Shown in pieces: positions 59,234 to 64,000 of a DNA stretch of 64,000 nt. The notes under the pieces were generated by a model that worked only from the letters and a program-made list of their open reading frames with translations, did not search any database and was not told where the DNA came from. Both the position numbers and the translations under genes were made by a program. The stretch comes from Holophagaceae bacterium (lineage in GTDB: Bacteria; Acidobacteriota; Holophagae; Holophagales; Holophagaceae): the NCBI GenBank assembly GCA_016710635.1, contig JADJVL010000008.1, positions 186,001-250,000 on the forward strand. The letters are read 5' to 3'. Numbering within the stretch: position 1 is the first letter of the stretch; the number at the start of each line of letters is the position of its first letter.

Positions 59234-61270
59234 CTACTTGGCTTCCAGCGCGGCCTTGCGGGCCTTCACCACCGCATCGGCCTCCCGGCCTTCCATCTCC
59301 TGCAGGTGGTCGAACTTCCAGGCGAAGGTGCCCACGCCCATGGTGAGGGAGCGCAGCTCGACGATGAGGTCGTGCATCTCGCTCTGGGGCAGGAAGGCGT
59401 TCACCACGTCCCAGCCCTTCCAGCCCTCCTTGGCGTCGAAGCCCAGGATCTGCCCCGCCCGCCGGCCCGTGACCAGGCGCTGGGCCTTGGCCGTGTGCTC
59501 GTTGGGCACGCTGATCTCCACGGAGACGATGGGCTCCAGGAGCACGGGCATGCAGAGCGGCATGCCTTCCGTCATCGCCACCCGGGCCGCGGCCTTGAAG
59601 GCCATATCGCTGCTGTCCACCGTGTGGTAGCTGCCGGCGGTGAGGGTCACCGCGATGTCCACCACCGGGAAGCCCAGCGGGCCCTGCTTCAGGTAGTCCT
59701 TCACGCCGTTGTCCACGGAGCTGAAGTACTGGCGGGGGACCACGCCGCCGACGATGGTCTCGGCGAACTGGTAGCCGGAGCCCCGGGGCAGCGGCTTGAT
59801 GTCGAGGTAGACGTCCCCGAAGGCGCCGTGGCCGCCGGACTGGTGCTTGTAGCGGCCGTGCTGGTTCACCCCCTTGCGGATGGTCTCCTTGTAGGGGACC
59901 TGGGGACGCTCGGACTTCACGTCGAGGCCGAAGCGCGACTTCAGGCGGTCGAGGGCGTTCTTCAGGTGGATCTCGCCCTGGCCCCAGAGAAGCTGCTCAT
60001 GGGTGTCGGCGTTCTGCTCCACGCTGAGGCTGGGATCCTCTTCGCACAGCTTGTGCAGGGCGCCGCTCAGCTTCACCTCATCGCCCATCTTGGTGACCTT
60101 CATGGCGATGCAGGTGAAGGGCTGAAGCGGTGCGGGCCAGGGGAGTTCCGCCGACGATCCCCCGGAGACGGTCTGGCCCGTGAGCGCCTCCTCCAGGCGG
60201 CCCAGGGAGACCACTTCCCCGGCGGCCGCCTTGGCCACCTTCTCCTGACGGGAGCCCATGAGCCGCATGATCCCGTTGAGGCGCGCGCCGTTCAGGGTCG
60301 TGCCATCGGCGATCTCGCCCCGCCAGATCCGGGCCAGGCTCTGCTTGCCGACGTGGGGCGCGTGCACCGTCTTGAAGATCTGGGCGAGGGGCTCGGTGCC
60401 GCCGGCCACGCCGACGCGCGCCGCCGTGGCCGAAGCCTCCGGCGCCTCGTCGCGCAGGGCCTGGAGCAGGCGCTTGATGCCGTGGTCCCCCTCGGCGCTG
60501 CCGAAGAAGACCGGGACGATGAGATCCTGCTCAAGGTCCCGCTTGAGGTTCTCGGAGATCTCATCCACCGGCGGATTCACGTCCCCGAGGAGCTCCTCCA
60601 TCAGGTGGTCGTCGAAGTCGGCCAGCCGCTCCAGCATCTCCTGCCGGGCCGCGTGCTCTTCGGGCAGCACACCCTCGGGCAGCTGCATGAGGTCGGCGTC
60701 CTCGTGGCCCTTGAACCCGTAGGCATGCTCGCTGACGAGGTCCACGAAACCGGTGATGACGCTGTTCTCCTTGAGTGGGATCTCCCGAAGGATGAGCGGC
60801 CGCGAACTGATGGCCTGGAGCGCCGCGAGGGTCTCGCTGATCTTCGCGTCGCCGCCGGCGTCGACCTTGTTGATGAAGACCACGTGGGGGATCTTCCGTT
60901 CGTCCAGGAACTGGAGGACCGGCGCCACCGTGGGCGCCTTGTGTGGCTCGGGCTCGGCCACCACCACCGCCACGTCCACCACCAGGAGGGCGTTCATGGC
61001 GTCCTGGGTGAACTCCACAGAGCCCGGGCAGTCGAGAAAGGTCCAGGCTTCGCCCAGGTAGGTGGCGGAGGCCACGCTGAGGTCGACGCTCATCCCGCGG
61101 GCCTTGGCTTCCGCCGAGCTGTCGCCCACGGTGTTGTGGTCCTTCACCAAGCCCTTCTTCGCGATCGCCCCGCACTGCAGGAGGATCGCCTCCATGAGCG
61201 AAGTCTTGCCGCTGAGATAGGGTCCGACCAGGGCCGCGGCCCTGGGTCCGGAGGGGGCAATGCCCGTCAT
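59234..61270 (-). CDS. EF-G-like translational GTPase (EF-G2 type)
   Basis: 678 residues with all EF-G domains. G1 reads GPYLSGKTS instead of the canonical AHxDAGKT, G3 reads DCPGSVEF where classical EF-G has DTPGHVDF, and G4 is NKVD. The catalytic His after DTPG is therefore Ser, as in EF-G2-type homologues that bind GTP but are poor or inactive GTPases. Domains IV-V are intact (GRYKHQSGGHGAFGDVYLDI, LEPIVSVEISVP, GRRAGQILGFD). GGAGG lies five bases before the ATG. Likely an accessory factor, not the housekeeping EF-G. Confidence 0.9.
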   Translation of the reverse strand: MTGIAPSGPRAAALVGPYLSGKTSLMEAILLQCGAIAKKGLVKDHNTVGDSSAEAKARGMSVDLSVASATYLGEAWTFLDCPGSVEFTQDAMNALLVVDVAVVVAEPEPHKAPTVAPVLQFLDERKIPHVVFINKVDAGGDAKISETLAALQAISSRPLILREIPLKENSVITGFVDLVSEHAYGFKGHEDADLMQLPEGVLPEEHAARQEMLERLADFDDHLMEELLGDVNPPVDEISENLKRDLEQDLIVPVFFGSAEGDHGIKRLLQALRDEAPEASATAARVGVAGGTEPLAQIFKTVHAPHVGKQSLARIWRGEIADGTTLNGARLNGIMRLMGSRQEKVAKAAAGEVVSLGRLEEALTGQTVSGGSSAELPWPAPLQPFTCIAMKVTKMGDEVKLSGALHKLCEEDPSLSVEQNADTHEQLLWGQGEIHLKNALDRLKSRFGLDVKSERPQVPYKETIRKGVNQHGRYKHQSGGHGAFGDVYLDIKPLPRGSGYQFAETIVGGVVPRQYFSSVDNGVKDYLKQGPLGFPVVDIAVTLTAGSYHTVDSSDMAFKAAARVAMTEGMPLCMPVLLEPIVSVEISVPNEHTAKAQRLVTGRRAGQILGFDAKEGWKGWDVVNAFLPQSEMHDLIVELRSLTMGVGTFAWKFDHLQEMEGREADAVVKARKAALEAK

Positions 61271-61378
61271 GAGTGCCTCCAAGAATGCTGGTCTGGGTGG
61301 GTGCAGTGTAATGGGGAGCGGCGCAGAGGCAAGCAGGAAGGCTTGCCACGCGGGGCCGCGGAGCGCCAGGATGCCGCC

Positions 61379-62797
61379 ATGCCTTCCCTTCCGACCTGGG
61401 CGTGGATCCTGGCGGGCCTCTTCCTGGCCCTGGCCTTGGCGCGCGCGGGGAGGCTGTGGCTGCGGCGATTCTTCTTCAGGCTGGCGGTCCGTACCCGTCG
61501 CGACCTGGGCGTGAGGCTGAACCCCGTCACCCTCACCCGCAAGGCGAAGCTCAAGTCCGAGCTGATGGAGGATCCGCAGCTGTCGGCCTTCGTCCGGGAC
61601 CACGCGGCGGCGGCGGGCAGGGACGAAGTCGCCCTCTGGGCCGACGTGAACGAATATCTGGAGGAGATCATTCCTGCCTTCAAGTTGCTCACCACCTACC
61701 GCTACGGGAAGAAGGTGGCCGGCGCGCTGCTGCGCGGGCTCTACCGGGTGCGCGTAGGACGCAGCGCCGAAGCTGAATTGAACCAGATCCCCAGGACTGC
61801 TTCGGTGATCTATGTCATGAACCACCGCAGCAACGCGGACTACGTGCTGGTGGCCTTCCTCCTGGCGAACCGCGTCGCCATCTCCTGGGCCGTGGGCGAA
61901 TGGGCCCGCGTGTGGCCCCTGGAGCGGATCTTCAAGAGCTTCGGCTCGTTCTTCATCCGGCGCCGCTTCCGCGACCCGCTTTACCACCGCGTCCTCGAGC
62001 GCTACGTGCAGCGCGCGGTGGAGGCCGGCATCACCCAGGGCATCTTCCTCGAAGGCGGGCTCAGCCGGGATGGCGGCCTGCTGAAGCCCAAGCTCGGCCT
62101 GCTCGACTACATGGCCCGCGCGCAGGCGGACCTGGTCTTCATTCCCGTCGGTCTGAACTACGACCGTGTGCTCGAAGACGTCAGCCTCACGGAAGAAGCC
62201 TCCCGCAGGGAGACTACCCACAGCCCGGACACGGAGGCCCGACCCCGGACCTCCTCCCTGCGCCGCACGGCGTTCTGGATCCTGGGCCTCCTGTTCCGGG
62301 GTGCGACGGGGCGGTTCCATCGCCTTGGTTATGCCGTGGCCAATTTCGGCGCCCCGGTGCCTGCTCGGGAGATCCTTCCGGAAACCTACGCGTCCCTGGA
62401 CTGGGAGGCGCGGAAGCCGCACCTGGAAGCCCTCGCCGACCGCCTCATGGCGGCGGTGCGAAGCGAGATTCCCGTGACGCCCGTCGCCTTGGTGGCGTGG
62501 GCCTTCCGGAACCTGGGTCCCGGAGCCCACACGCGGGAGGACCTCGAGACCGCGTGCCGCCGCCACTTCAATGAAGCCCAGGCGGGCGGCCTGCCTGCCT
62601 ACCTGGCCCGGGGCGAGGCGGCCCGCGCGGTCACCATGGGCATCCGGATCCTCCTGCTGCGGGGCATCCTCGTCGAGGACCGGGGAGGCCTGCGGACGAT
62701 GCAAGGCCGCGATGCACTGCTGGACTACTACGCTTCCAGCGTGGCCCATCATTTCTCGATGGATCCCACCCGGCCCTCGGATATACCGATTCCATAG
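61379..62797 (+). CDS. PlsB-like glycerol-3-phosphate acyltransferase
   Basis: 472 residues. An N-terminal hydrophobic segment (LAGLFLALALA) precedes the acyltransferase core: motif I NHRSNADY (HxxxxD), IFLEGGLSRDG for motif III, and FIPVGLNYDRV for motif IV, the sn-glycerol-3-phosphate acyltransferase pattern. The C-terminal region is helical. It likely makes lysophosphatidate at the inner membrane, feeding a PlsC such as the one at 25.4 kb (inference). Much shorter than E. coli PlsB (~800). Confidence 0.85.
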   Translation: MPSLPTWAWILAGLFLALALARAGRLWLRRFFFRLAVRTRRDLGVRLNPVTLTRKAKLKSELMEDPQLSAFVRDHAAAAGRDEVALWADVNEYLEEIIPAFKLLTTYRYGKKVAGALLRGLYRVRVGRSAEAELNQIPRTASVIYVMNHRSNADYVLVAFLLANRVAISWAVGEWARVWPLERIFKSFGSFFIRRRFRDPLYHRVLERYVQRAVEAGITQGIFLEGGLSRDGGLLKPKLGLLDYMARAQADLVFIPVGLNYDRVLEDVSLTEEASRRETTHSPDTEARPRTSSLRRTAFWILGLLFRGATGRFHRLGYAVANFGAPVPAREILPETYASLDWEARKPHLEALADRLMAAVRSEIPVTPVALVAWAFRNLGPGAHTREDLETACRRHFNEAQAGGLPAYLARGEAARAVTMGIRILLLRGILVEDRGGLRTMQGRDALLDYYASSVAHHFSMDPTRPSDIPIP

Positions 62798-62859
62798 CCT
62801 CGGATTACCTGGATCGAATCGGCTGCCCAGGCCCCGTATCCTGCCTCGGGAGGTGCCGC

Positions 62860-63642
62860 ATGGCGCGCATGGACGAAGTTGATTACCGGATCCACGGGGA
62901 GGACATCCAGTTCGTGGAGATCGGCCTGGACCCGGGCGAGGCGGCCATCGCCGAGCCCGGCGGAATGATGTTCATGGATCCCGGCATCGCCGTGGACACG
63001 GTCTTCGGCGACGGGTCCTCCCAGGGCCAGGGCTTCATGGGCGCCCTGATGGGGGCGGGCAAGCGGCTGCTCACCGGGGAGAACATGTTCACCACGGTCT
63101 TCCACAACGAAAGCCGCGAGAAGCAGGTGGTGGCCTTCGCCGCCCCCTACCCTGGCCGCATCGTGCCCCTGCACCTCGGCCAGCTCGGCGGCGAGCTCAT
63201 CTGCCAGAAGGACAGCTTCCTCGCCGCCGCCAAGGGCGTGAGCCTTGGCATCGCGTTGAACCGCCGCCTCGGCGCGGGCCTCTTCGGCGGCGAGGGCTTC
63301 ATCCTCCAGCGGCTCACCGGCGACGGGCTGGTCTTCATCCACGCCGGCGGCATGATCCTCGAACGGGAGCTGAAAGCCGGCGAAACCCTGCGCGTGGACA
63401 CGGGCTGCCTGGTGGGCATGCAGCCCACCGTGCGCTATGACATCCAGCTCGTGCGAGGGGTCAAGAGCGCCCTCTTCGGCGGGGAAGGCCTCTTCTACGC
63501 GACCCTCTCGGGGCCTGGCCGCGTCTGGCTCCAGAGCCTGCCCTTCTCGCGGATGGCGGATCGCATCCTCGCCGCCACCCGGAACCGGCAGGAGGAAGGC
63601 TCGGTGCTCGGCGGCGTGGGCCGGATCCTGAACGGCGGCTGA
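62860..63642 (+). CDS. AIM24/TIGR00266-family protein
   Basis: 260 residues of regular beta-rich sequence with the family marks VEIGLDPGEAAIAEPGGMMFMD, GEGFILQRLTGDGLVFIHAGG and GPGRVWLQSLPFSRMADRI. The family forms a TNF-like beta fold; its role in bacteria is not established. TATCCT about 20 bp upstream and GGGAGG near the ATG provide expression signals. A terminator follows the stop. Confidence 0.88.
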   Translation: MARMDEVDYRIHGEDIQFVEIGLDPGEAAIAEPGGMMFMDPGIAVDTVFGDGSSQGQGFMGALMGAGKRLLTGENMFTTVFHNESREKQVVAFAAPYPGRIVPLHLGQLGGELICQKDSFLAAAKGVSLGIALNRRLGAGLFGGEGFILQRLTGDGLVFIHAGGMILERELKAGETLRVDTGCLVGMQPTVRYDIQLVRGVKSALFGGEGLFYATLSGPGRVWLQSLPFSRMADRILAATRNRQEEGSVLGGVGRILNGG

Positions 63643-63662
63643 GGCTTCACTGCTGAACACGA

Positions 63663-63688
63663 AAAGGGCACCCTTCCGGGTGCCCTTT
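63663..63688. terminator. bidirectional intrinsic terminator
   Basis: An 11-bp perfect stem (AAAGGGCACCC with GGGTGCCCTTT) around TTCC, with A and T runs at its flanks, between the convergent AIM24 gene and the gene at the window edge. Confidence 0.85.
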
Positions 63689-63708
63689 CCATGCCGGGGT
63701 GGAGCTGA

Positions 63709-64000
63709 CTACTGGGAGATGGCGAAGGCCACGCGGTCGTTGCGCACGCGCTCCAGGTCAAGGATCTTCACGGTGGCGGTGCTGCGGTCCTCGCTGTAGG
63801 TGAGACTGTAGTGCTCGTCCTTCACCAGGGAGCCCGGGATCACGTTCACCTTGCCGATCTTGGAGAAACCCATCTCCGCGGCCTTGATGGTGATGACCGC
63901 GTCGCCGTCCAGGGCCAGGTCCTTGTCGAACCGGGCGGACTTGGCGTTGGGGCCCATGCGGTCCTTGGCGAAGATGGGCACCACGATCACGCCCTCGGCT
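63709..64000 (-). CDS. partial hypothetical protein, cut by the window edge
   Basis: The last ~96 residues of a minus-strand gene that continues past position 64000. The sequence alternates short strands and charged turns (AEMGFSKIGKVNVIPGSLV, DEHYSLTYSEDRSTATVKIL) and ends ERVRNDRVAFAISQ. A GTG at 63990 could start a 93-residue protein, but open frame continues upstream and no ribosome site is visible, so I treat it as partial. Family not recognised. Confidence 0.5.
   Translation of the reverse strand, partial: AEGVIVVPIFAKDRMGPNAKSARFDKDLALDGDAVITIKAAEMGFSKIGKVNVIPGSLVKDEHYSLTYSEDRSTATVKILDLERVRNDRVAFAISQ

Overview
The window is high-GC DNA with dense, mostly short-leadered genes. It carries a MEP-pathway gene (ispG), an Omp85-type outer-membrane protein, an Hanks-type Ser/Thr kinase with TPRs, STAS and receiver-domain regulators, and several very large secreted lipoproteins built from bacterial Ig-like and Kelch repeats. 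This combination suggests a Gram-negative soil or sediment bacterium, most likely an acidobacterium of the Holophagaceae (Geothrix-like). That placement is inference from gene content; no rRNA marker is present.

Left end (1-9.2 kb). This looks like an accessory island. It has a small secreted Cys peptide, a secreted protein and a MauE/thioredoxin-like membrane redox protein in one operon. A pair of BlaR1-like M56 membrane metallopeptidases follows (the downstream one frameshifted, the upstream one with an AT-rich patch), then a secreted S41-like protease homologue. A 62-codon ribosomal-peptide precursor with a class I lanthipeptide-like leader, its own promoter and a strong Shine-Dalgarno comes next. 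The stretch ends at a 47-bp copy of the 3' half of a tRNA-Val(GAC), a classic attachment-site footprint. No modifying enzyme for the peptide is in view.

Centre (9.4-44 kb). An Ig-domain secreted protein behind a candidate sigma-54 promoter and an Ig/Kelch lipoprotein are followed by an Omp85-DUF1289-STAS group (Omp85 frameshifted near its 3' end) and a REC-HisKA protein. Then come ispG-yidD, a HerA-like ATPase, a BNR-repeat secreted protein ending in a dockerin-like module, a PlsC acyltransferase, a kinase-TPR protein and a Yip1 protein. Next are an enoyl-CoA hydratase-like gene with miaA, a sulfotransferase flanked by two paralogous small secreted proteins, and purF flanked by two paralogous secreted proteins. 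A HAD phosphatase, a Sel1 protein, a two-domain sulfurtransferase and an MFS transporter lead to rocD next to an archaeal-type ornithine cyclodeaminase; the last two give two adjacent routes for ornithine use.

Right end (44-64 kb). A 1003-aa secreted protein and a ~2224-aa lipoprotein of about 26 tandem Ig-like units flank a noncoding stretch with a 231-bp tandem duplication and a frameshifted MOSC gene. A Yip1-HlyD-MacB-permease operon lacking an ATPase follows, then an EF-G-like GTPase without the catalytic His, a PlsB-like acyltransferase, an AIM24/TIGR00266 protein and a gene cut by the window edge. Three otherwise well-preserved genes carry frameshifts, so base-level indel errors in the assembly must be considered alongside true decay.
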